Positions 23,776 to 35,970 of a stretch of 64,000 nt of DNA are shown piece by piece. The stretch comes from Cepaea nemoralis. Its lineage: Eukaryota > Mollusca > Gastropoda > Stylommatophora > Helicidae. The stretch's first letter is position 1. Each line of letters opens with the position of its first letter. The stretch covers positions 62,001 to 126,000 of the forward strand of contig JACEFZ010027052.1 in the NCBI GenBank assembly GCA_014155875.1. Direction: 5' to 3'. Both the position numbers and the translations under genes were made by a program. The notes beneath the pieces are model-generated. The model did no database searches. It was not told the origin of the DNA and saw only the letters and a list, made by a program, of their open reading frames with translations.

Positions 23776-24932
23776 ATGTAATATTCAAGCTACTCCACTC
23801 GTCCACGAGGCTCTAGACTAGGGTTTAATTTGTGTAGTGACGGTGATTTGTGCAGACGAGAGAAATTTTGCAAGCTAGAAATGTGCCTATCGTGACGTAT
23901 TAAACTGTTTAATTGTGTTTATGAAATATTTATTTAGTCAAAGTATGTATTCATCAAAGCTGTAAGTATTAATATTCTTGTTTTCTTGTATTTATTTATA
24001 TATTTACCTTTTTGGTGAGAAATGAGTACCAAAAATGATTCACGGCGGAGCGATACAAAGCCAGCCGACAATATCGATTTTTCATCCTGTGACGTCAGAT
24101 GATTGACAAACAGTCGTCTGGGCTCATTAGCATACAGCAATCGAGTGTATAGAGAATTGCTGAACAGCTGCTCGCCTGAATCGGTACGTTATATCATTTA
24201 TTATTTATTTATTTCAATTATTAAAGGAATATACTTATTTATTTAAACATTATGATGTTATTTTTATTTCTTTAAAAGCAGATATGCATATTTTGGGTCA
24301 TATTTTCTCTTGCTTTACCGTCACGATGGAACTATTTTTTGGCCAGGCAGATGATACTTGCCTGCACAACACGTACATAAATTAAATAGATTAGTAACGT
24401 AAGGCAATAACTGATAGAGCAAAGACAGGAAATTGACATTTAATTTAGTTAATACATATTCTAGTTGTTCGTGAACCTGTCTGTCATTGTCTAAGTCATT
24501 GTCCTTAGGGGTCTGGGTTAACATATCGTGTAATAGGCCTGATTACTACGGCCCTGCATATCAAAGGGCGAACTACACCTGATTACGGCCCTGTGTACCA
24601 AATATAGTTGGCTGGTAACGACCCGTGCCTCCACCCGAAAGTACCAAGGTGACCTGTGGCAACGGAGTTCCGTTCTCCGATCCTCGGGAACGTTAAAGCT
24701 GAGTACACTTATATATTTTGGCATGCAATTTGATTAATAGTGCATCTCTTTTTCAGCTTGTAACGCATTGACATATTTGTATACTCTGTTTTTCTGCAAG
24801 ATAAATCTGGGCAGGGTATAAACAGAAAGCACAACTGATAGTGATCAGATAAGAACAAACATAACATATCAAAGATAAATAACTGATTAAAGTCATCATT
24901 GCCTATCACTGTTAGCCAAGTACTAAAGTAAG
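23776..24932. other. Leader-like non-coding stretch
   Basis: No gene was recognised. It lies between the candidate LTR and the gag start of the broken element and may be its leader. A perfect CRE palindrome, TGACGTCA, occurs at 24090-24097. Confidence 0.35.
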
Positions 24933-27900
24933 ATGGCAACTTTATCAGATTTCATAAAAGCAGGCAAAGAACTAGAATTAACAGGAAAAGAACTACAACA
25001 ATATGCAGATCAGAAATTTAAAGAAGCAAAAGAAGAACAAACACGAAAAGAGAATGCGGAGAGGGACGAACGTGCACAAGAAAGAGAACACCAAAAAGAA
25101 CTAGCTGAAATAAATAAGCAAAAAGAATTAGAGATTAAACAACAACAGTTAGAACATGATAAGGAGATTAAGCTAAAGGAATTAGATCTAAAGCAAAGGC
25201 AAATAGATCAAGAGAGAGATCTAAAAACAAAAAGAGATAGATGAAATGACAAGAGTTAAAGAAAAACAAATTCAAGTAGAATCAGAGACACAATTAAAGA
25301 TGAAAAGCATGGATGTAGACTCACACGCAGAAATCTCTGCCACTAAATTAAGAAGTCAACAAGAAGAAAATAAGTTCAACAAATACAAAATATTATCAAA
25401 CCATATTGTAAAGAAGACTCAATATCAGCATGGACAGAGAATGTAGAATATCAATTTAAATACCACCAAGTTCCATTAGAGATGTGGGCCCCAATTTATA
25501 CAAAAAATCTCAGTGGTGAGCCCCTTAAAGTAATAGAAACTATACCAACAGAGCTTAGATCTAGCTATCAATACATCCATGATAGGATTATGCAGCACTT
25601 TTTACTTGATGCCCCTGGGTATCAAGTTCAGTTCTCAAATCTAAAACCTAAACCTAGTGAAACCTTTATTGATTATGTTTCAAATGTACAGAGTGTACTA
25701 AACAGGTGGCTCAAAGCAGCTAACATAGAAAAAGACTTTGATAGATTAAAAAACTTAATTACGATGGATAAGGTTATATCCAACATTCCTTCTCCTTTTG
25801 CCAAATTTTTGCAGCAGTCAGACATTGAAAACATAGAGCAGTTTGAAAAGAAAGGATCAGCATATTTTTCTTCTAACAGAGATGTGTTTAAGACCTCAAA
25901 TGACTCTGAAATAGTTTCCTTTGTCAAAGACCAAACTAAAAACTACCAAAGTAATAGGAAACCTTATCAGAAATACGATAAGAAAGATAAGAAAATGGAA
26001 AAATGTATCCATTGTCACCTCTTACATGACACTTATGCTATGTGTGACAAATCGCCAAATTATCCGGCGCATCTTGAAAATGTGATCAAGAAACAGCAAA
26101 GTAAAAGATCCGCATACAGGCGTGCAATCAAATGTTTTTTTGTTCCTGTTATGGCCATTATAGTAATAAGTGCCTTGGCCGGCAGCGTATGAAAGCCAGT
26201 AATGCCATTTTGATTGACACCTCTTCAGATGGTGGTAGTGAGAATGAATCTGAAAGTGAAAGTGACTTACCTAATAACCAAGCAGAAAATGTTTGTGGTG
26301 CATACGATATGTTGAGCTTCGACAGCTGTGAACGATGTCACCAATTCCATACAGACGCGAAACTAGAATGTGGACATACAGTACTATGCTCATCTGAGAG
26401 TGTAAACGCAGCAGTAGCCTCCAGAGGCAATCTTGTGTTCCACAATGCGATGGTCAATGATGTAGCATGCCAGTGTTTGCTGGACAGCGGCAGTACCCTT
26501 ATTGGTCTTCGGAAAGAACTGGTAAATCCGGGTGATTACACAGGTGATACTGTCAAATGCCGTACCTTTTCGGGTAACATTGAAATCTACCCTTTGGCAA
26601 AAGCCCAGATTGACTCTCCTTTTCTCTCTGGTACCTTTACCTGTGCAATACTGAACAACCCTTGTACTGATTTAATTCTGGGGTGCTTACCCCAACTAAA
26701 ACATTGTACGATTGATGAAATAGTTGCATGGGAAAAAGTAAAGGCAACTATTACAACAGCCAAAACAGACACTTCAAAACATCATAACATATTACAAGAT
26801 GAGACACTACTGATGCTTTCTACAACCAGCACAGATGACACAAACAAACAGAAACTTTTACACCACCAGAAATCTACTCTTAATGTGTCTCCATACTTAA
26901 AATTGTTAAAGGTCAAAGCCAGAGTGACCAAAAATGCATCTGGTTTATTTAGACGTAAGAATGGCATTTCAACTACAGGTCATGCTACTGGTAACCATGA
27001 ACAGGTGTTACCTGAACAACACCGGTTAACTATGCCAAAATATGCACATAAAACACCGGTGACTGGTTATCTTGCATACAACAACACCAGACCAGGTTTT
27101 TTCAAGAAGATAAAATTATGTTTTCATAATGTATTTGCGTGTAATGTCTGTCAACAATTGGTACAAAAGTTTAAGGGTAGACATCCTACAACGGAAGTAC
27201 AACCCTCTACACTGGCACCCAAACCATTTGATAGAGGAAGGGTCAGTTCTACCACAAGCACACAAACAAAGGTGCGAAAACAAGTGATCTTGAACTTGAT
27301 CAAGACAGATTTAGGCTACTTCCATACAAACGAAATGGCAAAGACCATTCAGGGTGGTACATAACCATGGTACATGTTGACGATGAAATATCGATAAACA
27401 GACACTTAGAGATATTCCATGTCAGCATGCGAAAACCTCACTTTTCAAGACAAAAGACAGAAGTAGTGACAGACGAACAGAGTGCACCAACACCTAGTGA
27501 TCAGACGACAGACATACAGAGCGCAACTACACTAGTTAGCGAGACTGGCAAATCCGACGAGGGGCATACATTTAGTGAACTGACAGAATACACATGAATA
27601 CATCAGAATACTGATGACTGGACAATACACCTACTGAAACTGAGACATGCCTTTGACAGAGTGCGACTCTTCGGTCTCACTGTCAAACCAGGCAAAGTCG
27701 AATTGGGCCTAAAAGAAATTGAATTTTTGGGTCATATCATCTCTCAAGGTAAATTGAAGACCGACAACAGGATAATTACAAAAATCATGAATCTGACCAT
27801 TCCTACCACTAAAAAACAGGTCAGAAGCCTTCTGGGACTAGTAAATTACTATAGTAAATTTATTCCAAATCTAGCAGAAATTACAAGTGTGTTTTCTATT

Positions 27901-28425
27901 GTATTAAAAGCATCAGTAAAATTGGATGTGAAAGATGCATTATTAATTTCTGCATTGTCAAAATTGAAAATTCTTTTTAGTAATGTTCCCATCCTCCGCT
28001 TGCCTAATCCTGGGCTCGTTTATTATCTTAGGACAGATGCCAGCAGGATCTCCATCGCTGCAGTCCTAGGCCAATTTTATGAGGGCATCTTCCATCCAAT
28101 TTGCTACGTGAGCCGTAAGATCACACCTGCCGAGTCCAGATATTCGATAGCAGAACTGGAGGCCCTCAGCGTCATCTATTCAGTGAGGAAGCTCCATCGA
28201 TTTCTGGCGGGTGTACACTTCATTGTCCAGACAGATAATTCTCCCATCACGGTCATCCAAACTGGGGTGCATAAAATGACCGGATATACAGGTGGTCTCT
28301 GATACTTCAGAACTATACGTTTAGTATAGATTATATCAAGGGTAAGGACAACATTCTGGCTGATACCCTCAGTAGACCATCTGAGGTAATAATACCTGAA
28401 ATCCCACATATAAATGTAGAGTGAT
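24933..28425 (+). pseudogene. Broken Gmr1-like Ty3/gypsy element (Gag-PR-IN-RT-RH order)
   Basis: The plus strand carries a decayed copy of the same type of element as 51671-59388. The Gag N-terminus is a Lys/Glu/Gln-rich coiled coil (24933-25440, two frameshifts). Next comes a capsid-like domain with LSGEPLKVIETIPTEL (25482-26100), then a zinc knuckle CFFCSCYGHYSNKC near 26130 displaced by a slip in a T-run. A DSG protease motif (LLDSGSTLIGL) lies near 26480-26510. The integrase zinc finger follows in degenerate form (26930-27190), then a GPY/F-like tail (27240-27440). The integrase D,D,E core is deleted, and so is the RT N-terminus through the YxDD box. RT resumes at 27660 (LTVKPGKVEL, then KKQVRSLLGLVNYY) and runs into RNase H (RTDASR, AELEALS, QTDNSP). 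The domain order is kept although it is inactive. Confidence 0.85.
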
Positions 28426-28933
28426 AATTAGTACATGAATAGATTATAATATGCTATGTAAAATAGTTTACATATAGATCCACAATATGTGCGTAATCAT
28501 GTACAGAGAACAGTGAACTGTTAGGTGTCCGTAGATATCAGGGGCAAGAACTGTGCTGCAGAACGTAAATATCACCGTGTGAACGAGGACAGCTCATTTC
28601 CAACTAAGCTCCATTCCGGTGTATCATGTGTGTGAAACGCAGAAAACAGTGTAAGAACAGTGCTTAATTTCAGACACAAAAAGGCTGACCTACGACACCA
28701 GTTAACTCTACACGTGCACTACCGAGAGAACATTAAGATGACTATGTGATGTATTTCAGATACCCAGGCAAAGTGTGTAGATATATTATGCCTATACAAC
28801 AAATGTACAAACATTAAGGCAACTACTAACCTGTGGAAACTGAAGACCATGTATATAAACTTATTGTGATATGTAAAATATTATTTTAAGATAGTGATCA
28901 ATTAGAGGTAGGTTAGGGAAATATAATAGTTCT
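28426..28933. other. 3' non-coding part of the broken LTR element
   Basis: No gene or clear LTR. It is probably the element's 3' region, truncated where the satellite starts. Confidence 0.35.
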
Positions 28934-31621
28934 CATTGTGTGAATATGTTCAATGTGTGAATATGTTAACCATGTGAATATGTTCAATGTGTGAATATGT
29001 TAAACGTGTGAATATGTTCAATGTGTGAATACGTTAACCGTGTGAATATGTTCAATGTGTGAATATGTTAAACATGTGAATATGTTCAATGTGTAAATAT
29101 GTTCAATGTGTGAATATGTTAAACGTGTGAATATGTTAAACGTGTGAATATGTTCAATGTGTGAATATGTTAACCGTGTGAATATGTTCAATGTGTGAAT
29201 ATGTTAACCATGTGAATATGTTCAATGTGTGAATATGTTAAACCTGTGAATATGTTCAATGTGTGAATATGTTAACCGTGTGAATATGTTCAATGTGTGA
29301 ATATGTTAAACATGTGAATATGTTCAATGTGTGAGTATGTTCAATGTGTGAATATGTTAAACGTGTGAATATGTTCAATGTGTGAATATGTTCAATGTGT
29401 GAATATGTTAACCGTGTGAATATGTTCAATGTGTGAATATGTTCAATGTGTGAATATGTTCAATGTGTGAATATGTTAAACGTGTGAATATGTTCAATGT
29501 GTGAATATGTTCATTGTGTGAATATGTTCAATGTGTGAATATGTTCAATGTGTGAATATGTTAACCGTGTGAATATGTTCAATGTGTGAATATGTTCTGT
29601 GTGAATATGTTAACCGTGTGAATATGTTCAGTGTGTGAATATGTTAAACGTGTGAATATGTTCAATGTGTGAATATGTTAAGCGTGTGAATATGTTCAAT
29701 GTGTGAATATGTTAACCGTGTGAATATGTTCAATGTGTGAATATGTTAACCGTGTGAATATGTTCAATGTGTGAATATGTTCATTGTGTGAATATGTTAA
29801 ATGTGTGAATATGTTCAATGTGTGAATATGGTCAATGTGTGAATATGTTAACCGTGTGAATATGTTCATTGTGTGAATATGTTCAATGTGGAATATGTTT
29901 AATGTGTGAATATGTTTAATGTGTGAATATGTTCAATGTGTGAATATGTTCTGTGTGAATATGTTCTGTGTGAATATGTTATGTGTGAATATGTTAAATG
30001 TGTGAATATGTTAAACGTGTGAATATGTTCAATGTGTGAATATGTTCTGTGTGAATATGTTCTGTGTGAATATGTTATGTGTGAATATGTTAACCGTGTG
30101 AATATGTTCAATGTGTGAATATGTTCAATGTGTGAATATGTTCTGTGTGAATATTTTCAGTGTGTGAATGTGTTAAACGTGTGAATATGTTCAATGTGTG
30201 AATATGTTCAATGTGTGAATATGTTCAGTGTGTGAATATGTTAAACGTGTGAATATGTTCTGTGTGAATATGTTCAATGTGTGAATATTTTCAATGTGTG
30301 AATATGTTCAATGTGTGAATATTTTCAGTGTGTTTCAGTGTGTGAATATGTTAAACGTGTGAATATGTTCAATGTGTGAATATGTTCAGTGTGTGAATAT
30401 GTTAAACGTGTGAATATGTTCTGTGTGAATATGTTAAACGTGTGAATATGTTCTGTGTGAATATGTTCTGTGTGAATATGTTCAATGTGTGAATATGTTC
30501 AATGTGTGAATATGTTAAACGTGTGAATATGTTCTGTGTGAATATGTTCAATGTGTGAATATGTTCAATGTGTGAATATGTTAAACGTGTGAATATGTTC
30601 AATGTGTGAATATGTTCTATGTGAATATGGTCAATGTGTGAATATGTTCAATGTGTGAATATGTTCTGTGTGAATATGTTCAATGTGTGAATATGTTCAA
30701 TGTATCAATATGTTCAATGTGTGAATATGTTCAATGTGTGAAAATGTTCTGTGCAAATATGTTCCATGTGTGAATATGTTCAATGTGTGAATATGGTCAA
30801 TGTGTGAATATGTTAACCGTGTGAATATGTTCAATGTGTTAATATGTTAACTGTGTGAATATGTTCAATGTCTGAATATGTTAACCGTGTGAATATGTTC
30901 TTTGTGTGAATATGTTCTGTGTGTGAATATGTTAACCGTGTGAATATGTTCAATGTGTGAATATGTTAAACGTGTGAATATGTTCTGTGTGAATATGTTC
31001 AATGTGTGAATATGTTCAATGTGTGAATATGTTAAACGTGTGAATATGTTCAATGTGTGAATATGTTCAATGTGTGAATATGTTCAATGTTTGAATATGT
31101 TAAATGTGTGAATATGTTCAATGTGTGAATATGTTCAATGTGTGAATATGTTAAACGTGTGAATATGTTCTGTGTGAATATGTTCAATGTGTGAATATGT
31201 TAAACGTGTGAATATGTTCTGTGTGAATATATTCAATGTGTGAATATGTTCAACGTGTGAATATGTTAAACGTGTGAATATGTTCAATGTGTGAATATGT
31301 TCTGTGTGAATATGTTCATTGTGTGAATATGTTCAATGTGTGAATATGTTCTGTGTGAATATGTTCAATGTGTGAATATGTTAAACGTGTGAATATGTTC
31401 AATGTGTGAATATGTTCAATGTGTGAATATGTTCTGTGTGAATATGTTCAATTTTTGAATATGTTCAATATGTGAATATGTTCAATGTGTGAATATGTTC
31501 AATGTGTGAATATGTTCAATGTGTGAATATGTTCAATGTGTGAATATGTTCAATGTGTGAATATGTTCAATGTGTGAATATGTTCAATGTGTGAATATGT
31601 TAAACGTGTGAATTTGAATAT
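28934..31621. repeat. 17-bp satellite array, about 2.7 kb
   Basis: The units are GTGTGAATATGTTCAAT, with frequent GTGTGAATATGTTAAAC or TTAACC variants and a 15-bp short form (GTGTGAATATGTTCT). In the left third the CAAT and AAC variants alternate, giving a 34-bp dimer. Frames open on the minus strand are repeat artefacts. Confidence 0.95.
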
Positions 31622-31850
31622 GGTCACTTGAATTGTTATGAAAGTTTGGAGAGAACAATAATGGAGGGGTAAATGCCCGGAAAGAGAGGAAGAGGAAGGT
31701 CAAAGAGAAGATGGGTGCAGAATGTGACAGATGATCTCCAGATGGGTGTATCGGACGCGGGATATCTTGCTTATGACCGAGAAGTTTACCGGAATATTAT
31801 TATTGATTTCAGATTCTGCAAAAACCATGCTACTAAATGCATGAATTAAT
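31622..31850 (+). pseudogene. Reverse-transcriptase C-terminal tail
   Basis: The plus strand reads YESLERTIMEG, a basic GKRGRGRSKRRW stretch and a C-terminal VTDDLQMGVSDAGYLAYDRE before a stop. The same tail is found on the minus strand at 51520-51670 plus 59389-59705, so this is a second copy of that LINE family. It is followed directly by a TAG/CAG microsatellite tail. Confidence 0.75.
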
Positions 31851-31852
31851 TG

Positions 31853-31880
31853 GTAGTAGTAGTAGTAGTAGTAGCAGCAT

Positions 31881-31931
<51 letters not shown>

Positions 31932-31936
31932 TAGTG
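31853..31936. repeat. (TAG)n/(CAG)n microsatellite
   Basis: TAG units pass into CAG units and back to TAG, directly after the LINE fragment end, as expected for a microsatellite-type LINE tail. Confidence 0.9.
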
Positions 31937-31984
31937 GTTGTTGTTGATGTAGCAGCAGTAGTGATGCTGTAGTACTGTCGGGCA

Positions 31985-32330
31985 GACAACGGGAAACACT
32001 GACACAAAGAAACACAGGAAACATTGACACAAAGAAATACAGGAAACATTGACACAAAGAAACACAGGAAACATTGACACAAAGAAACACAGGAAACATT
32101 GACACAAAGAAACACGGGAAACATTGACACAAAGAAACACGGTAAACACTGACACAAAGAAACACAGGAAACATTGACACAAAGAAACACAGGAAACATT
32201 GACACAAAGAAACACGGGAAACAGAGACACAAAGAAACACGGGAAACATTGACACAAAGAAACACGGGAAACACTGACACAAAGAAACACAGGAAACATT
32301 GACACAAAGAAACACAGGAAACATCTGCAA
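31985..32330. repeat. 25-bp minisatellite
   Basis: About fourteen copies of ACATTGACACAAAGAAACAC plus AGGAA (25-bp period). Because 25 is not a multiple of three and the unit lacks minus-strand stops, several minus frames stay open. These are not genes. Confidence 0.95.
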
Positions 32331-32374
32331 GTCTGTAGGTTTATTGGAAGAGCTGACATGACAAGCTTGGTCAG

Positions 32375-32475
32375 GACTCTGATTGTATGGTGTTCTAATG
32401 GTTGCTGTTGTCGTTGTTGTGGTGGTTGTTGTTGCTGTTGTTGTACACGGTGGCCGGCTGCAGGTCTCCTGTAGC
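32375..32475 (-). pseudogene. Possible decayed Thr-linker of a Kazal exon
   Basis: The minus strand reads a Thr run ending in ATIRTPYNQ, followed by AGTCCTGACC. Intact exon B ends NPYRQ and is followed in the intron by GTACGTAGTCCAGAC. The similarity suggests a dead exon 3' end lacking its donor, but no Kazal cysteines were found and it could simply be a (CAA)n repeat. Confidence 0.25.
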
Positions 32476-32636
32476 AAACATTCGTTGTGGTTGGTGACCC
32501 CGTCCTAGCCACGGGTCAGAGTTGAAAGGGCGAGTTGGGCAGAATATAATTGTCATCTATCTGTACACCTGTACGTGAAAAAATAGGTACATGCTTGTAC
32601 ACATAGCCACAACAAATATTGCAATATCAAATACAT

Positions 32637-33205
32637 CTACTTTACTTTACTTTACTTTACTTTACTTTACTTTACTTTACGGGGATAAGTGCATCGTGGA
32701 AATAAACTATCTCGAATTAACGAGAACTAGCATACAAGCCACACAAACGTGGGGATTGAGCTAAGTTGAGCTAGGAAATGATATCAATGCACTCAGGACA
32801 TCACCATAGGCACTCCGCCCCCTCGTTCAACAGCCAGCGACGAGTCACACTACTAATTGTTCCCACCGCTATCTGATTGATAGTTCTCCTGGTCTTCCCT
32901 CTCAGTTTTGAGATTCGACCCTGTAATCTCATCAGTTCCACATATGTGTTTTCAATCTGTTTCCCCAATCTTCTCCATCTGGTCCCACGAGTGCATCTTT
33001 CAATTGTCCATAAGTATCTACCATCAAGAGGTGCATTCTCTGCCAGCCTATCTGCCTGTTAATTCCCCCGCACTCCCGCATGGTCACGGCAGAAAAATCC
33101 ATACAATTCTCACAATCTGTGAACTCTGAAGCGAGATGAGCCATTCCACACGGAACATTCCTTTCTCCACCTTACTAAGCATACTTGAGTCCGTGATTGG
33201 GTGGA
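32637..33205 (-). pseudogene. LINE RNase H fragment with (GTAAA)n tail
   Basis: The minus strand reads TDSSMLSKVEKG (catalytic Asp block), LQSSQIVRIVWIF, then in another frame the GHAGVRG-like and NxQADRLAENA blocks. About eight GTAAA units at 32637-32680 form the tail. It is 5'-truncated and frameshifted, and related to 44720-45475 and 22522-23150. Confidence 0.7.
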
Positions 33206-33214
33206 GATTTGAGA

Positions 33215-33545
33215 CTGCAAGTAAAACATTGATCAGACTGTAGGTAAAACATGGTTCACACTGGAAGTGAAACATGGATGAGACTGCAAGTAAAACATGA
33301 ACGACACTGCAATAGAAACATGGATGCGGCTGTCAGTAAAACATGGATGAGACTGCAAGTAAAACATGGATGAGACTGTCAGTAAAACATGGATGAGACT
33401 GAAAGTAAAACATGGATGAGACTGCAAGTAAAACATGGACGAGACTGTCAGTAAAACATTAACGACACTGCAAGAGAAACATGGATGCGGCTGTCAGTAA
33501 AACATGGATGAGACTGCTAGGAAAACATGGATGAGACTGTAAGTA
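33215..33545. repeat. 23-bp minisatellite
   Basis: Units GACTGTCAGTAAAACATGGA plus TGA (about 23 bp) with variants GACTGCAAG, about fourteen copies. Confidence 0.9.
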
Positions 33546-33917
33546 TAACACAGACGAGATTGCCAGCAAGAACCTGGGGTAGAAAGTAGACACGGTCAGA
33601 CTGGGAGTTGTTGAATGGACACATGATAAATACAGACGACAATGACATGTCAGGATCTGTGGATATAATGATAACTAATACAGCAGAACGCAATGAAAGC
33701 ATAGCATGGATAGTTGGATACGTGAATAGTTGGATGCATAGATATAAACTCTGAAGTTTGCTTTGTATAGACCTGGTTACTGTAAGTCAGACTGTCTTCT
33801 ATGTACATCTAATCTATCTACAGGTCAGAATGTCTGACTGTTGAAATAACGACAGATCGTCCAGATATCACGTGACCGTGAGAACATACACAATAGCCAC
33901 ACAAGTTGTAGACAACT

Positions 33918-34186
33918 TCATAGAAACATTCAACTCCACCGGGCCACAACACACAGAGATACATGCAACATTCAACTCCACCTGGCCACCAACACACAGA
34001 GATACATGCAACATCCAACTCCACCTGGCCACCAACACACAGAGATACATGCAACATTCAACTCCACCAGGCCACCAACACACAGAGATACATGCAACAT
34101 TCCAACTCCACCTGGCCACCAACACACAGAGATACATGCAACATTCAACTCCACCGGGCCACCAACACACAGAGATACATGCCTGG
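33918..34186. repeat. 43-bp minisatellite downstream of Kazal exon A
   Basis: Six copies of a unit containing CAACTCCACCTGGCCACCAA and ending in GATACATGCAACATT. The stretch 34186-34230 then resembles the end of a Kazal exon plus intron start, but the donor GT reads AT. Confidence 0.9.
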
Positions 34187-34335
34187 TTGGACTACTTATC
34201 TTCGTTGTTGCCGCAGTTTGTCTCGATAAGATATAAATAAGACTAATAATTATTGGAGACAGATGTACACATTGAAACAAGACAAGCTCACCACAAACAC
34301 AAGCCAATACTTCAATGGCTGGGTGGACTACATAC

Positions 34336-34560
34336 CGTTCGATATGTCTTCGGTGTCGTTGTTGTTGTTGCTTTTCTTGTTGTTGTTGCTACACAAGATC
34401 CGTTATAGACAATGGTGATCTGATCGATAGGTAACCCCCGGCAGTTCCTCACTCTCAACTGACAGGCGTTGCTATAGGTCTTTCCGTCTGATCCACAAAC
34501 TGGGGTGTAGTCTTCAGCGCAAATAAGCGAACATTTTCGAGGCGTAGGGTAGGGTTCACT
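34336..34560 (-). CDS. Kazal-domain exon A (most 3' of four)
   Basis: This 225-bp exon (75 codons, phase 0-0) lies between acceptor ..ATCCTAG and donor GTATGT. It encodes CSLICAEDYTPVCGSDGKTY, then NAC, RVRNC and YNGSC, giving all six Kazal cysteines. A Thr-rich linker follows and ends KTYRT. In Kazal inhibitors the reactive-site P1 residue is the second after Cys2; here it is Glu (C-A-E-D), so a Glu-specific or non-inhibitory role is possible. The product would be secreted, acting on serine proteases or as an extracellular-matrix module. The exon is nearly identical to exon C, including upstream intron sequence, so one copied the other. No downstream exon was found. Confidence 0.85.
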
Positions 34561-34795
34561 CTAGGATGTACAAGTGTAAAGTGTGGGATCAGGTATAGTC
34601 TAGGATGTACAAGTGTAAAGTGTGGGATCAGGTATAGTCTACGATGTACAAGTGTAAAGTGTGGGATCAGGTATAGTCTACGATGTACAAGTGTAAAGTG
34701 TGGGATCAGGTATAGTCTACGATGTACAAGTGTAAAGTGTGGGATCAGGTATAGTCTACGATGTACAAGTGTAAAGTGTGGGATCAGGTTCTTTC
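34561..34795. repeat. 39-bp intronic minisatellite abutting exon A
   Basis: Six copies of GATGTACAAGTGTAAAGTGT plus GGGATCAGGTATAGTCTAG, 39-bp period. The array starts at the intron's last bases, so it contains the acceptor neighbourhood. It is related to the repeat above exon C at 43396-43840. Confidence 0.9.
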
Positions 34796-34839
34796 TATGA
34801 TGAGCAAATGTACACATGGGAGTCAGATACACTCTAGGA

Positions 34840-35366
34840 CTTTCAATAAATGTGGCACAAGGTGTTGATCCCACTGTCTGTCTGATAATAGCATTTCTTA
34901 CTCGGTCTCGGATTGTTAGGTTGGCAGCTCTCCTCAGGCATCTCATCTCACAGGTGTTGATTTTGCGAAGGTATGATTTGGATAAAGTCCAGGTTTGAGA
35001 TTGGTAGCATATGGTTGGTGTGCATGTGCTATTTATTATCTGTCGTTTTGCGGACATGGGTATATTTGGATGTTTCAGTAAGGGTAATAGTTGATATGTA
35101 AGTGCACTAGCTTTTTGACATCTGATTTCGATTTCTCTGTCCAATCTGCCATCTTCTGTGATCATACTTCCAAGATATTTGAATTCTTTAACTTGTTTCA
35201 GAATTGTGTTATTTATCTGTATACTTAGTGGGCCTGGCGATCTGCTAACTTGCATTACTTCGGTTTTGGCTGTATTTATACTCATATTGTATCTGCTGCA
35301 GGCTGAACTCAGATTATTAATATGACGTTGTAGTCTGCCCTCATCGTTGGGGGACGTAACATTCAT
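34840..35366 (-). pseudogene. Reverse-transcriptase fragment in the Kazal intron
   Basis: The minus strand reads INTAKTEVMQVSRS, FKYLGSMITEDGRLDREIEI, then TICYQSQTWTLSKSY, the C-terminal half of a non-LTR RT. It lacks the catalytic box and endonuclease. Its frame runs by chance into the neighbouring minisatellite. Confidence 0.75.
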
Positions 35367-35970
35367 AAAATTAGATATGCAGTCTTGATTGCAGACAATG
35401 AACAGGATCTGCAGCAATAAGTACATGTGGTTGTTGCACACAGTGAACAACGAGGGTTAGAATTAAACTGTAAGAAGACACAGATTATGGTCGTCACTAG
35501 GAAGAAGGAAATACCACAATGTAATATACAAGTAAATGGGAATATTCTTCAACAGGTTAATGGATACAGCTATCTGGGAACAGTCATTGGCATGCGATGG
35601 CGGATGTAATGGAATTAGAAATGTGGTTTGGGAGGAAATGCAAAGACTATCACTGACAGACAGAAACACCGATGACCACGTCCTACAAGAGGCAAATGAA
35701 AACAGCAAAAACTGATTAGAGAAATTAGACCTAGACAGTCACAGTTGTTTTTTCGGCACGCTATGAGAAGACACACTAGAGAACTCAGAGACCTTGGTGA
35801 CAACTGGTAAGATGCAGGGGAAAATAATAAAGCGAAAGCAAATAAGTAAATACCTGGATGGTATTTACGTGGCATGGTCGAGACACAAACATAGAGCTGA
35901 TCCACGACTCTAGTGATCGTGTGAGATGGCAAAATATGGCGGCCAATGCTTATCGGCATGGCACATGATG
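35367..35970 (+). pseudogene. Reverse-transcriptase relic, family 'Y', opposite strand
   Basis: The plus strand reads IADNEQDLQQ, LELNCKKTQIMVVTRKKE and GYSYLGTVI. Then come broken frames equivalent to the Y-family C-terminus, ending near CGGCATGGCACATGATGATG. The YxDD box is lost in a small deletion at 35385. It abuts 34840-35366 head to head. Confidence 0.7.

Noticed and set aside
28934..31621. CRISPR-like array
   Set aside because: Units are contiguous 17-mers with no unique spacers, and the context is a eukaryotic genome without cas genes.
28934..34240. Open frames in 17-, 25-, 23- and 43-bp repeats
   Set aside because: Low-complexity translations in multiple frames; repeat artefacts.
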